Shown here: piece after piece, positions 35,666 through 44,830 of the stretch
How positions within the stretch are numbered: position 1 is the first letter of the stretch
How the letters are laid out: every line of letters starts with the position of its first letter
Origin: Streptomyces sp. CG4
GTDB taxonomy: Bacteria > Actinomycetota > Actinomycetes > Streptomycetales > Streptomycetaceae
DNA length: 64,000 nucleotides
Direction of reading: 5' to 3'
Assembly (NCBI RefSeq): GCF_041080655.1
Contig: NZ_CP163525.1
Coordinates: 1,736,001 to 1,800,000 of the forward strand
Made by a program: the position numbers and the translations under genes
Notes under the pieces: model-generated
The model's database searches: none
What the model saw: only the letters and a program-made list of their open reading frames with translations
Told to the model about the DNA's origin: nothing

Positions 35666-37345
35666 ATGGCAGGACGGGCAAGGGCCACCAGCAGCGACAC
35701 CGGGGAGGCCGGGTCGGGTGGGGAGGCGGAGGGCCCGCTGACGCGCGGTCTGGCCGTGTTGGAGGCGGTCACCCGCTCCACCGAGGCGGTGCGGGCGGCC
35801 GACCTGGCCAGGACGACGGGCTTGGCACGCTCCGCGGTGGACCGGCTGGCCGCGACGGCGGTTCACCTCGGTTACCTGCGCACCGCGGGCCGTGAGCTGG
35901 AAGCGGCTCCGCGGCTGATGGAGTTCGGCAACGCCTATCTGCGCGCCGCGGGCCTGCCCGACGCCGCCCAGCCCCATCTGGACGCCCTGGCCCGCACGCT
36001 GGACGAATCCGTGTCGCTGATCGCGACGGACGGCTGCGACATGCGCATCGTGGCCCGCGCGATCCCCCCGGAGCGGGTGATTCCGCTAGGGTTCCGGGTC
36101 GGAGACCTGCTGCCCGCGGACCGCTGCGCCGCCGGCGCCGTCCTCGCCGGCGTCTGGGCACCCGAGCAGCACGCGGCCTGGCGGGCGCACCGCGCCGCCG
36201 ATCCGCTGGATGAGGGCTACCCGGCCCTTCCCCCACGCGCCGCACGCCCCGGCCAGGCGGCTGAGGCGGAGTTCGCCGCCTGGATCAGCGAGGCGCACGG
36301 GCAGGGCTGGGCCCTGGACGACCAGATCGCCGCCCCGGGTCTGGTCGCCCTGTCCGTTCCCGTCCCCGGCCCCGACGGCAGCCCCCGGTACGCGCTGAGC
36401 GTGCTCGCCCACACGAGCCGGTGGAGTGCGCAGGCGCTACGTGACCACGGTCTGGCTCATCTGACCTGCACGGCACGGGAGTTGGGCGACGCGCTCGCTG
36501 CCGAGCGGCCCGCGGCGCAGGGGCCGGTGCCGTCGGCGTACACCGATGCCAAGACGGAACTCGGTCCCCTGTTCCTGCAGGCTCTGGCCCGCGGGCTCGC
36601 CGTGCTGACCGCGCTCGGCGGCGCACGCGGCGGCCTCACCCTCAACGATGCGGCGCGGGCCGCCGGGCTGTCGTACCAGAGCACCCGCCGCAACCTGCTC
36701 ACCCTGCTGCGTCTGGGCTACGCCGAACAGTGCGGGCGGCATTACCTCCCCGCCCCGCGCACGCTCGGTCTCGGCTACGCCCCGCTGTCCGGGCTGAGCC
36801 TGGCGGACATCGCGCGTCCGCATCTGGCCGCGCTCGCCGGCCGGGTCCAGGAGTCCGCGTCCGTCGCCGTACTCGACGAGGCGGAGGTGCGCTATCTGGC
36901 CCGCTCCGCGACCCAGCAGGTCACGAGCGTCGCCATCCACCCGGGTGTCCGGCTGCCCGCCTACGCCACCTCCATGGGGCGTGTCCTGCTGGCGGACCTG
37001 CCCCGCGCGGAGCAGGAGCGGCTGCTCGCCCTGCTGCCTCCGCGCCCGCTGACCCCCTTCACCCGGACCTCGCACCGCGAACTCCTCGGCGTCTTCGATC
37101 AGGTGCGGCAGGACGGCTGCGCGCTGGTCGAGCAGGAACTGGAGACGGGCCTTCGCTCCATGGCGGTCCCGCTGCACGATGTGCGAGGCAGAGCCGTCGG
37201 CGCCGTCAACCTCGCCCTGCACGCGGGCCCGGAGACCCCCGAGCAGTCTCGTGCACGTCTGCTGCCTCCTCTGTTGTCCGCCGCAGGAGCGATCGAGGCG
37301 GATCTGGCCGCGGTCTTCGCCTTCTCGCCGGTCCGCAGCGACTGA
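35666..37345 (+). CDS. Tandem IclR-family regulator (two fused IclR units)
   Basis: The 559-residue protein repeats the full IclR layout twice. Unit one has its winged helix at about residues 25-85 (LTRGLAVLEAVTRS, LARTTGLARSAVDRLAATAVHLGYL) and an effector domain. Unit two starts at about residue 295 (ALARGLAVLTALGGARG, SYQSTRRNLLTLLRLGYAE) and ends with the IclR core ATSMGRVLLADLP and VEQELETGLRSMAVPL. IclR proteins regulate aromatic and small-acid catabolism. A paralogue with the same architecture lies at 44933-46567. Confidence 0.88.
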   Translation: MAGRARATSSDTGEAGSGGEAEGPLTRGLAVLEAVTRSTEAVRAADLARTTGLARSAVDRLAATAVHLGYLRTAGRELEAAPRLMEFGNAYLRAAGLPDAAQPHLDALARTLDESVSLIATDGCDMRIVARAIPPERVIPLGFRVGDLLPADRCAAGAVLAGVWAPEQHAAWRAHRAADPLDEGYPALPPRAARPGQAAEAEFAAWISEAHGQGWALDDQIAAPGLVALSVPVPGPDGSPRYALSVLAHTSRWSAQALRDHGLAHLTCTARELGDALAAERPAAQGPVPSAYTDAKTELGPLFLQALARGLAVLTALGGARGGLTLNDAARAAGLSYQSTRRNLLTLLRLGYAEQCGRHYLPAPRTLGLGYAPLSGLSLADIARPHLAALAGRVQESASVAVLDEAEVRYLARSATQQVTSVAIHPGVRLPAYATSMGRVLLADLPRAEQERLLALLPPRPLTPFTRTSHRELLGVFDQVRQDGCALVEQELETGLRSMAVPLHDVRGRAVGAVNLALHAGPETPEQSRARLLPPLLSAAGAIEADLAAVFAFSPVRSD

Positions 37346-37391
37346 GACACCTCGCCCAGGCGGTACAGGCGGTACGACCGCTGCCCCGGTC

Positions 37392-37580
37392 TCAGCCGGC
37401 ACAACGGAGAAGTCCGGCCGCCTGCTTGGCCGCAAGGACGCGCCGTCCGCTCTGCTCGACGTGTGCCCGCAGGGCCGGCTCGTCGCCCAGGGCGGCAAGG
37501 ACCGCAGAGGTCATGGCGGGGATGTGGCCGGAGTTCACGCTCAGCACGAGGTCGCCGCCGGCGCGCAGGAAGGCCAGATG
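37392..37580 (-). pseudogene. C-terminal remnant of a glycoside hydrolase family 3 enzyme
   Basis: The minus-strand end encodes AFLRAGGDLVLSVNSGHIPAM, AVLAALGDEPALRAHVEQS and RRVLAAKQAAGLL. This is the terminal segment of GH3 beta-N-acetylglucosaminidase-like proteins. Upstream in the frame the similarity stops and codon use collapses. The catalytic domain is missing, so it is a fragment. Confidence 0.6.
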
Positions 37581-37770
37581 TGAGCAACTCGCACAAGGTC
37601 TACGGCTCGTCCACGGAGGCCGGCCCGGGGTCGCCGCGGCCGCGGAAGGCACACCGTCCTGGCCGAACCGGCACAGGGTGCCCGAGCCGGTGACAGCAGG
37701 CAGGGGCGGCTGGCACGCTCGTGGCGTTCGTGAGGCCGACCATCCGGAGTCTCTGCCCGAAAGGTCCACA

Positions 37771-39060
37771 GTGAATCGTCTTCTTGGTGTCGGAACAGCC
37801 ATCCTGCTCGCCAGCACCCCGCTTGCGGCCACCTCCCCGGCGTCCGCTTCGGACCGCCCCGGATGCACCTTTTCACCAAGCGTCCACGGCACCACCGAAG
37901 AACAGCGGCTCTCGCATCCCATACCGCAGCAGCTCCTGCGCGACAGCGGGTTGCAGAAGGCGGTGGCGGACTTCTCCCGGAGTCTGTGTGCCACGCGCTC
38001 GGTGGGTCAGGCCAGGACCGTGACGAGGGATCACGGACACCGGCTGTGGAAGGCGGCCGTCCGGCGCGCTCAGCAGCCCACCACGGACAAGCCGGCCGCG
38101 GGCACGCTCGGCAACGACGATGACAGGCCCCTGTACTGGGCCCGCCTGAGCATGACCCTGGCTCTGCGGCAGTGGAACCCCGCCTTCACCGTGTCCTCGG
38201 CACAACGCGGGGCCCTGCTAGAGCTGTTGGAGAGCACCTCACGCGGCCAGGACACCATCACCTTCGGCAAGGACACCGGCGTCAAACGGATCCTGCTCAC
38301 CGGGTTCGACCCCTTCGACCTCGACTGGGACAGCCGCACCTCCAATCCCTCGGGTGCCGTCGCCCTGGCACTGGACGGCGTCACGGTGCAGACCCCGTCC
38401 GGGCCGGCCCGTATCGAGACGGCCGTCTTCCCGGTCCGCTGGCAGGACTTCGCCGACGGAACCGTGGAGCACACGCTGGCCTCTCACTTCCGGCCCGGTC
38501 CGCAGCAGGTGGACATGTTCGCCACCGTGAGCCAAGGTCAGCCGGACCGCTTCGACATCGAGCGCTGGAACGGCGCGTGGCGCGGCGGGTACCAGGACAA
38601 CGACAACCTCTCCAGCACGGGCACGATCCCCATCCCGGCGGGCCTTCCCACGGTGCACCCCCAGCCCCAGTGGACACACACCACGCTGCCCTACCAGGCC
38701 ATCGTGCAGGCCGCGACGGGCCGGTTCCCCGTGTACGACCACACCCAGGTCACCGAGATCCCGGCGGGCGGCACCAAACCGGTGGTACGCCCGAACGGAC
38801 CGACGCCCGGTTCGGTGGCACGCGGGGGCGGTGGCGGTGACTACCTGTCGAACGAGATCGCCTACCGCGCCACCCTCCTGCGCGACGCGCTCGACCCGCA
38901 CATCCCCGGCGGCCACATCCACACCCCCGTGCTGGAGTTCGGCGCCGGCAACAGCACAGACCTGAACGACCCGACGTTCCTGCGCAACCGAGGGGACATC
39001 GTGGCCCAGACACGGGCCATCGTGACCGCGGCGGCGGCCACTCTCGGCACCCGCCGGTAG
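37771..39060 (+). CDS. Secreted pyroglutamyl-peptidase-like protein (C15 fold) with Ser in place of the catalytic Cys
   Basis: The GTG at 37771, after a GAAAGG site, gives 429 residues. A signal peptide (LLGVGTAILLASTPLAATSPASA) leads to an about 140-residue N-terminal region and then a C15-like domain beginning ILLTGFDPFDL…NPSGAVAL. In pyroglutamyl peptidase I the nucleophile lies in a GTYVCN-type motif. Here it reads GDYLSNEIAY (Ser360). The His region GGHIHTP is kept. Activity may be altered or lost, although such a serine variant may be typical of secreted homologues. Confidence 0.7.
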   Translation: MNRLLGVGTAILLASTPLAATSPASASDRPGCTFSPSVHGTTEEQRLSHPIPQQLLRDSGLQKAVADFSRSLCATRSVGQARTVTRDHGHRLWKAAVRRAQQPTTDKPAAGTLGNDDDRPLYWARLSMTLALRQWNPAFTVSSAQRGALLELLESTSRGQDTITFGKDTGVKRILLTGFDPFDLDWDSRTSNPSGAVALALDGVTVQTPSGPARIETAVFPVRWQDFADGTVEHTLASHFRPGPQQVDMFATVSQGQPDRFDIERWNGAWRGGYQDNDNLSSTGTIPIPAGLPTVHPQPQWTHTTLPYQAIVQAATGRFPVYDHTQVTEIPAGGTKPVVRPNGPTPGSVARGGGGGDYLSNEIAYRATLLRDALDPHIPGGHIHTPVLEFGAGNSTDLNDPTFLRNRGDIVAQTRAIVTAAAATLGTRR

Positions 39061-39072
39061 CGAGCGCGACCG

Positions 39073-39110
39073 GTGTTCCAGGTGCGCTGAGCCCGGCGCA
39101 CCTGGGACAC
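39073..39110 (+). terminator. Terminator hairpin after the C15-like gene
   Basis: Arms of 15 bases (GTGTTCCAGGTGCGC and GCGCACCTGGGACAC, one wobble) with an 8-base loop lie 13 bases after the stop. Confidence 0.7.
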
Positions 39111-39236
39111 CACGCGGGCTACGACGTCGAGTTCGCTCCGGCGGCCGGCCGCAAGCCGGCATTCCGCCCTCATGTCAGCTGTGGACGCGTTGACTCACGG
39201 CTCGTCCATGCTCCCTCGACAAGGGAACGGCCTTGG

Positions 39237-39546
39237 TCAGCGGGGTTTGGTCCCGTGCAACAGCAGGCGGATGTGGTCATCCAGCTGGGTCTCCGCTGCG
39301 CTGACGGTGAGATTCCCGGTGGCAGCGAGCACCGCCAGACGCACCGCTGACCGCGAACAGGGCCAGGCCCCCGGCGTCGCCACCGATGACCTCGCTGCCG
39401 TCCTGCGCCTCCGAGATGACCCGCGTGATCTCACGGGCGAGTTCACGCAAAGACAGCCCGGCACCTCCTTCGCGCAACGTGAACTCGGCGCGTTCGAGCA
39501 GAGCGGCGCGCAGGTCACCATGATGGTAGGAACGTCGGGAAGGCAT
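39237..39546 (-). pseudogene. TetR-family regulator with internal deletion and frameshift
   Basis: The start (MPSRRSYHHGDLRAALLERA, LSLRELAREI) is a normal TetR N-terminus. The recognition helix and most of the ligand domain are missing, because the frame jumps from LAREIT directly to RVISEAQDGSEVIGGDAGGL. The C-terminal end (LAVLAATGNLTVSAAETQLDDHIRLLL) lies in another frame. The remaining 310 bases cannot give a working repressor. Confidence 0.7.
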
Positions 39547-39682
39547 GATTGACATCGTATCCCCGGGCGTTGACTCACTCACATGAAGACAATGTCACGG
39601 TGACTCAAGCACCGGTGACGGCAGCGATATCCGACTCAACCCCCAGCACGGCGATGCCGTCACCGTTGAGAAAGGACAGCAC

Positions 39683-40186
39683 GTGGGCAAGCAGTTCCCG
39701 CCGCAGCCGTGGCATCTGGAAGGTGACATGCTCATCGCCGAGTGGACGGTGAGTTCAGCCGCACTGCCGGCGTGGTCCGTGCCCACCGGGGGACAGCCGC
39801 TGCGGTCGGGACAGTGGTGCCGTGTGCTGACGTGCTGGGTCGATTCCCGGGGCGGCCGTGGCAGGGCAAGAGCCGGTGTTCGCGCGCGGTTGTGGCTCGG
39901 AACTCCGACCACCAGCACCGAAAGTGAAGGGGTCTTCGTATTCCACCGTGACCGACTGCGTCTGCCCGGGCGCTGTAGCCTGCGCACCCGCCTGCTGCAA
40001 CAGCCCGTCGAGGGCCGCACGGCGCCGAAACGGATCCCCGTACGGCTCGACGGCCAGGTGCGGTTGGGCCAGGCACGGTTGAGATCGGCGCCCGACGGCC
40101 TGCTGGATTTCCTGGACGGGCGGCGGCCGCTGACCGCGTTCTCGGTCAGTGACTTCCGCTGCGGCATCGGCGCACCCGAGAACTGA
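39683..40186 (+). CDS. Acetoacetate-decarboxylase-family-like protein, possibly degenerate
   Basis: The GTG start follows GAAAGGAC and gives 167 residues. The beginning (FPPQPWHLEGDMLIAEWTV, LRSGQWCRVLTCWVD) and the end (APDGLLDFLDGRRPLTAFSVSDFRCGIGAPE) resemble acetoacetate-decarboxylase-fold proteins. The middle (residues 55-80, Arg/Thr-rich) is atypical and the total length is short for the family, so compensating frameshifts or a deletion are possible. No catalytic lysine was identified. It may be a pseudogene kept open by chance. Confidence 0.45.
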   Translation: MGKQFPPQPWHLEGDMLIAEWTVSSAALPAWSVPTGGQPLRSGQWCRVLTCWVDSRGGRGRARAGVRARLWLGTPTTSTESEGVFVFHRDRLRLPGRCSLRTRLLQQPVEGRTAPKRIPVRLDGQVRLGQARLRSAPDGLLDFLDGRRPLTAFSVSDFRCGIGAPEN

Positions 40187-40624
40187 CTGTGACTTCTCCG
40201 CTGCTGTCACTCCCCGTTGATGCGCACGTCCAGCCGTTCCGGGCTCCCACCTGTGATGGTGCGAAGCAGTTCACCCGGACACACACGGGCGGCGCGGGCA
40301 GCCGGCGGCTCAAGCCGTTCCGGCTGCCCGCGCCGCCTCAGTGGCCAGGGGCCGGCCCAGGTTGCGTACCCAACCCGCCGCGCGACCGGCCCCGGCCATG
40401 GAACGGCCGGCTGTGGGGGAACCAACCGACCGGCCTCCGCCAGAATGCCCGGCAGGCGGCGTCCGCATCACTGCCGCTGCCGGTACGGCTCCACCACACT
40501 GCCCACCGCGCCCAGCGGAGTCACTGACAGGCCGAGATACCGGTCGGGGCACTTCCCACTGCGAGCCGGTGCATCTCGCTGCCATGCCAGTCGCCGAGCC
40601 GAACGCCACCCCCGGCATGGAGTG
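40187..40624. other. Gene-poor region containing a long hairpin
   Basis: No supported gene was found in these 438 bases. A large hairpin (see 40289-40336) lies in the middle. The end of a minus-strand frame (PGELLRTITGGSPERLDVR, ending near 40207) may be a remnant of another protein, but no family was recognised. Confidence 0.35.
40289..40336. terminator. Long perfect inverted repeat (17-base arms)
   Basis: GCGGCGCGGGCAGCCGG (40289-40305) pairs exactly with 40320-40336. The 14-base loop can itself fold (CGGC…GCCG). It could terminate transcription from either side. Its size exceeds that of ordinary terminators in this window. Confidence 0.6.
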
Positions 40625-41111
40625 AACCGGCACTGGTGCCGGGGTTCGAGACAGGAGGTCAGCTCTCGGGGAGCGAGGATGTCCCGCTGGATGGAGCGCA
40701 GGTGCTCTGCCAGCCAGCGATCATGACCGGGGGCATCTCGGCTCGGGCGGTGTGGGCGCCGATCACCGCCTTCACGACTCGCTCGCGTTCCGCCTCTTTG
40801 CGCAGCAGCACGCTGGACAGACCCCAGTGCACCGCTCTGAGAAACTGCTGTTCCTGGATGAGGTCGGTGATGAGCACCATGCGCATGCCCGCTGTGGTGG
40901 ACCTGCGCGCGAGGTTCTCCATCCGGGTCAGGGTCGCCGTGCCGACGTGGTCGTCGACCACCACACACACGTCCGCCTCGGTGCTCTTCTCCTTCGGCAG
41001 CAGGGTTGTTGAGGGGTGGTCCTCCAGATACGAAGCCAGACCTGCGCCCGTGACAGGGTCCGAGGTGGTGACCAGGACACGAACGAGCTCCACACGCACT
41101 CCCGCACTCAT
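40625..41111 (-). pseudogene. LuxR-type response regulator, frameshifted and lacking its DNA-binding domain
   Basis: From ATG 41111 the frame encodes a receiver-like domain (VRVLVTTSDPVTGAGLASYL, ADVCVVVDDHV, AGMRMVLITDLIQEQQFLRAVHWGL) closely similar to the N-terminus of the intact neighbour at 41248-41862. After AEMPPVMIAG the homologous sequence continues in another frame as WLAEHLRSIQRDILAPRELTS and then ends; the helix-turn-helix is missing. The nominal frame runs to 40659. It is a broken paralogue produced by tandem duplication or independent acquisition. Confidence 0.65.
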
Positions 41112-41247
41112 CCAGCCCGGTGCGGGAGCGGCAGTCTGCCCGGCGTCCCCACCGGTGAACACGCTTGACGACTCCTGCGATGACCGTGGCGGCCGAGAAG
41201 TTCGGACCCTCAACACGCCTTCTGGGCGCGTCGGCCGTCGCCATGGA

Positions 41248-41862
41248 TCACAGAACTCCCTGCCGCAGGGCGTAGCCCACCGCATGCGTGCGGTTGCGCA
41301 GGTGCAGCCGGTTCAGCAGCGCGGAGATGGTGTTCCTGATGGTGCGTTCGGAGAAGTTGAGTTGCTGCGCGACCTCGGCCGTGCTGAGTCCGTCCGCCAG
41401 CAACCGGACCACGTGGATTTCGCGCGTGGTCAGGGCAGTGCGCGGCGCGGAGTCCTGCCGTGGTGCCGGCTGCACGAGGTGGGCCGGCGTGCTGCCGGCC
41501 TGGCGTTGCAGGCCGCGGATCCGGGCGGCGAAGACCGCAGCGAGGACCTGTTCACGTACCGCGGTGCTCCATGGGAGCACGCTCACGACCCCCCAGCGTC
41601 TGGCGCGCTGAAGCTGGTGTGCGGGAACGGCGTCGGCGATGAGCACCATCCGCATGGCGGGGTTGGCGGCCTGCTTGGCGGCGTACTCGACACGGCGCCA
41701 CGTAGCGGCGTTGACATCGTTGTCTATCACGACGCAGACATCCGATGTGCCGCGCGCCGCCGAGGGCAACACGCGCATCACGGGGCTGTTGCGCAGGTAG
41801 GAGGCAATGCCTTCGTCCGCTAAGGGATCACGCGCAAGGATCGAGACGAGCAAAGGTTCCAT
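41248..41862 (-). CDS. LuxR-family DNA-binding regulator with atypical receiver domain
   Basis: Taken from ATG 41862, the protein is 204 residues; GTG codons at 41877 or 41889 would extend it slightly and are supported by similarity with the broken paralogue. The N-terminal domain (SILARDPLADEGIASYL, DVCVVIDNDVN, MRMVLIADAVP) looks like a receiver without the usual acidic pocket. The C-terminal LuxR helix-turn-helix reads LTTREIHVVRLLADGLSTAEVAQQLNFSERTIRNTISALLNRL. No histidine kinase is adjacent. Confidence 0.8.
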   Translation of the reverse strand: MEPLLVSILARDPLADEGIASYLRNSPVMRVLPSAARGTSDVCVVIDNDVNAATWRRVEYAAKQAANPAMRMVLIADAVPAHQLQRARRWGVVSVLPWSTAVREQVLAAVFAARIRGLQRQAGSTPAHLVQPAPRQDSAPRTALTTREIHVVRLLADGLSTAEVAQQLNFSERTIRNTISALLNRLHLRNRTHAVGYALRQGVL

Positions 41863-42104
41863 GGGTGTCAACTCCACTCTCAGCGGCACAACTTCGCACT
41901 CTCGGGGCCTGTCATCACCCGAGTCCGGAACCGGGAGGCCCTGCGGCCGGGCCGCCCGCGTGCCTGCGGACGGCACACGAAGGATGCCCAGATGTCCGCC
42001 TGCTGAAGTTTCCTTCAATATTGGTTGAGTGTGATCCTGTCCCCGCGACACGCGACTGTCAAGACCGGTGCGGCCTGGGCTCGTGATGGTGCGGGATGGC
42101 GTAC

Positions 42105-42689
42105 TCAGGCCGCCACGGCAGCCTTCTCGCTGTCGGCGGCGCGCTCTTCGCTCACGTCGGCGCGCTGCTCCGCGGGACTGTAGATGAGACCCAAGTGCAG
42201 CCCGTAGACCCAGTGCCAGAGAAAGACTCCGAGGACGTACTTCCAGCCGAAGTCCAGGCTGAGGAAGCCGGGGTGCAGGCCGCGGGCGGGCGCGAAGACG
42301 AAGGGAGTCATGAAGCTGACGCTGATGCAGGCCAGCAGCGTGCCGAAGATCAGGCCCTTGGCAAGGTTGCCGCGCACCGTGCTGCGCCACCGCAGGGCGG
42401 GCTGGAGCGCGCAGGCGAACAGGACGGCGAAGACCATGCCGTCGACGTAATGCGACAGCCCTCCCACCAGGAACTTCTGCAAGGGGGTGGCGAACGGGAC
42501 GAAGACCCACCCCTGGGAGGTGTTCCAGTCGAGCCTCATCATCCCCACGCCGCCGAGCCAGAAGCCGAAGACCGTGGCGAGATGGGTCGACACCAGACCC
42601 GCGAGCAGGGCCGCCGCGACGCGGTGCTGGGTGGGCCCAGCGCCGCCACCATGAAAGTTGCTCCATTGCGTTGGACATGGCGACTCCAT
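42105..42689 (-). CDS. Conserved membrane protein of unknown function
   Basis: From ATG 42689 the product is 194 residues with about five hydrophobic helices, for example VAAALLAGLVSTHLATVFGFWLGG, GLIFGTLLACISVSFMT and YVLGVFLWHWVYGLHLGLIY. His and Trp residues are placed at helix ends (SHYVDGM, LWHWVYG). No family function is recognised. The start is uncertain because a second ATG a few bases away opens another frame. The C-terminus is charged (ADVSEERAADSEKAA). Confidence 0.65.
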   Translation of the reverse strand: MESPCPTQWSNFHGGGAGPTQHRVAAALLAGLVSTHLATVFGFWLGGVGMMRLDWNTSQGWVFVPFATPLQKFLVGGLSHYVDGMVFAVLFACALQPALRWRSTVRGNLAKGLIFGTLLACISVSFMTPFVFAPARGLHPGFLSLDFGWKYVLGVFLWHWVYGLHLGLIYSPAEQRADVSEERAADSEKAAVAA

Positions 42690-43144
42690 TGGAAGTGATG
42701 TACCCGACCTGCGCGGACCCGGAGATTCACTCTCGGATGAGCCGGAGAAGTGAGGCGCACTCACCCAGTCCGCAAAGTGAACTTATCTTCGATCTGCGGA
42801 CGGAAGTCTCCAGTCATCCTGTAGCCGTGCCAAGCCTCGGGACACGTCCGCCGGGCAGCTGGGTCGGTGAACGCGCAACCATGCAGGCCGGGAACTCAAC
42901 TCCGCCCCGTGCACGGCCGTGCACACTATGACCACAAAGCACGCACAGGCTGGCCAAGGCGGCGGGACTGTGGCACTGTGCGCGACATGGGACGCAAGCG
43001 CGGCTCCGCCGACCGGCCCCGGCTGCACCATCCCGGCCCGGCCGGGCGGCCATTCCTGGCGCCGCGCGGCCCGGCGGTGCCTCACCGTCCGCTCCCGCCC
43101 GCCGTGCGGGCGATTCCCCTTCTCCGTGCCCCTGGAGAGCCTGC
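42690..43144. other. Intergenic region, divergent
   Basis: These 455 bases separate the minus-strand membrane protein from the plus-strand small gene. A TGGAGAG ribosome site lies at the right end. Overlapping frames on both strands have poor coding signal. Nothing else was recognised. Confidence 0.35.
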
Positions 43145-43438
43145 ATGAACGCGCACGTCCAAGGCCCTGAGCACGACTCGGAGTACGCCGCCCTGCTGTA
43201 TCTGAGCGGCCTTGACCACACGTCCTCGCACTCCGAGGCCGAGCTGCGCCGGGCGGTGGCCGAGACGTTGACAGCGCTGGACGACCCGGCCGAGCTGGCG
43301 GCGGTCTACCGTGCGTGCCTGCGGGGGCCGGGGGCCGTGGGCGACGACATACGGCGAGCGCGCCGGGACTGGGCCCGTCGGATGGCGGACGGCCTGGCCA
43401 TGGCTGCGGCCGCAACCGCCGACCGAGATCCGGTTTAG
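43145..43438 (+). CDS. Small hypothetical protein (97 aa)
   Basis: The ATG has GGAGAG 6 bases upstream. The 97-residue product is helical and acidic at the start (DSEYAALLYLSGLDHTSSHSEAEL), with later helices AVAETLTALDDPAELAAVYRACL and DDIRRARRDWARRMADGLA. Codon use is GC3-rich. No domain is recognised; it may be a small regulatory or carrier-like helical protein. Confidence 0.5.
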   Translation: MNAHVQGPEHDSEYAALLYLSGLDHTSSHSEAELRRAVAETLTALDDPAELAAVYRACLRGPGAVGDDIRRARRDWARRMADGLAMAAAATADRDPV

Positions 43439-43886
43439 CCAGGCCGGTTGAGCCGAGTTCGCCGGGCTGCCGTGGCCGGGGTGACCGGTCGGCGGGTGCG
43501 CACCACCCCGGCATCCAGGCTACCCGGGACGCGTGTCACACCCGAGGCCTGCGGTTCCTCTTGGCAACTGACCCATCCATGTGGAAAGTTGAATACCACC
43601 AGCACGTTGGCGGCCGGCCGCGCGGAGGGACGGGGTTCTCCTCCTCCTGTGGCGGTGGGATGCCGGTGAGCGCGAGCGAGGCGCTCACCCGGCCGCGTGT
43701 GGCATACCGGCCGGTGCCCACCGATCGGGGGACACCGGCGTTCCCCTGCGCCCAACACCCGTGCTGCGGTCCTGAAGTGGCGCATTGACATTGATCCACA
43801 ACTGCCGGTCCCGGAGCCCCACCCTGGGCGGATCCCTGGATGCGCTAGGTTAGGAGAACGTTGGTTCTCGCTGAAGGGTTCCGGCC
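43439..43886. other. Intergenic region ending in a LysR-gene promoter
   Basis: 448 bases without a supported gene. The right end holds the palindrome at 43854-43869 immediately before the LysR gene. Confidence 0.4.
43854..43869. promoter_or_regulatory. Palindrome GAGAAC-GTTG-GTTCTC before the LysR gene
   Basis: Perfect 6-base arms with a 4-base spacer end 17 bases before the LysR ATG, so a bound protein would block initiation. The same half-sites and spacing occur twice at 52207-52258. Confidence 0.6.
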
Positions 43887-44753
43887 ATGAAACATGGAGC
43901 AGATCTCGGCATGCTCCGCACCTTCCTGTGCGTCTACCGATGTGGAGGCGTCGCCAAAGCCGCAGGCCTGCTCGGGCTGTCCCAGCCCGCCGCCTCGCGC
44001 CACCTGAAAACGCTGGAAGGCGCTACAGGCCGGGCGCTCTTCAACCGCCTGGGGGGCGGGGTCGCCCCGACCCAGGCGGGTGACCTGCTGGCCGCTCAGA
44101 TAGCCACGCACCTGGACGCCCTGGAGGACGCGGTCGACACGCTCGTCCCCTCCAGCACCACGGCTCCGGTACTGCTGGGAGCGCCGGGTGATCTGCTCTC
44201 CGTCCATGTCCTGCCCAAATTGGCCCCTTTGCTGGCACAGGGTGTCGACGTCCACTGCCGCATCGTCCTCTCCCCCGAGCTGGCCCAGACGCTCCTCCAC
44301 GACGAGCTGGACCTCGTCGTGGTGACCAAGATCGAACACGCCCCCACCCGGCAGCTTCATCTGCGGCATCTGTGCGAGGAGGAGTTCGTCCTGGTGGGCC
44401 GCGCGGGAGAGGCGCCGTACGACCCCGAGGACGACACACGTCGCTTCATCGGCTACTCCCCCACCATGCCCATGGCCCGGCGCTACTTCCGCATGTGCTG
44501 GGGCATTCAGCCGCCTGCGCCCGCGTTGACGGTCGCCGACCTTCGGACCGTGGTGGCCGCCGTCGCGGCGGGAGCCGGACTGAGTGTCGTACCGCGCTAC
44601 CTCGCCCAGGAGGACCTGGACGCCGGCAGACTCAGCCTGCTGCACACGCCGCTCACCCCGGTCAGCAACTCGATCTATCTGGCCACTCGCCGGGGCCGGG
44701 AGCGCCTGCCCCAGATCAAGGCGACGTTCGAGCTCCTCTGCCAGGCAGCGTGA
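43887..44753 (+). CDS. LysR-family transcriptional regulator
   Basis: The 288-residue protein has the LysR helix-turn-helix (LRTFLCVYRCGGVAKAAGLL, SQPAASRHLKTLEG) and a two-lobe effector domain (VLLGAPGDLLSVHVLP, VAAGAGLSVVPRYL). It is followed by the tandem IclR gene on the same strand. The upstream palindrome may be its own operator or that of the TetR encoded at 53313. Confidence 0.85.
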   Translation: MKHGADLGMLRTFLCVYRCGGVAKAAGLLGLSQPAASRHLKTLEGATGRALFNRLGGGVAPTQAGDLLAAQIATHLDALEDAVDTLVPSSTTAPVLLGAPGDLLSVHVLPKLAPLLAQGVDVHCRIVLSPELAQTLLHDELDLVVVTKIEHAPTRQLHLRHLCEEEFVLVGRAGEAPYDPEDDTRRFIGYSPTMPMARRYFRMCWGIQPPAPALTVADLRTVVAAVAAGAGLSVVPRYLAQEDLDAGRLSLLHTPLTPVSNSIYLATRRGRERLPQIKATFELLCQAA

Positions 44754-44830
44754 CCACGACACGGCCGTAGGCGTTTTACGGACAGAGCCGGGAGTCGGCC
44801 GGACGCGGACAGGGGATTGTCCGCTCAGTG

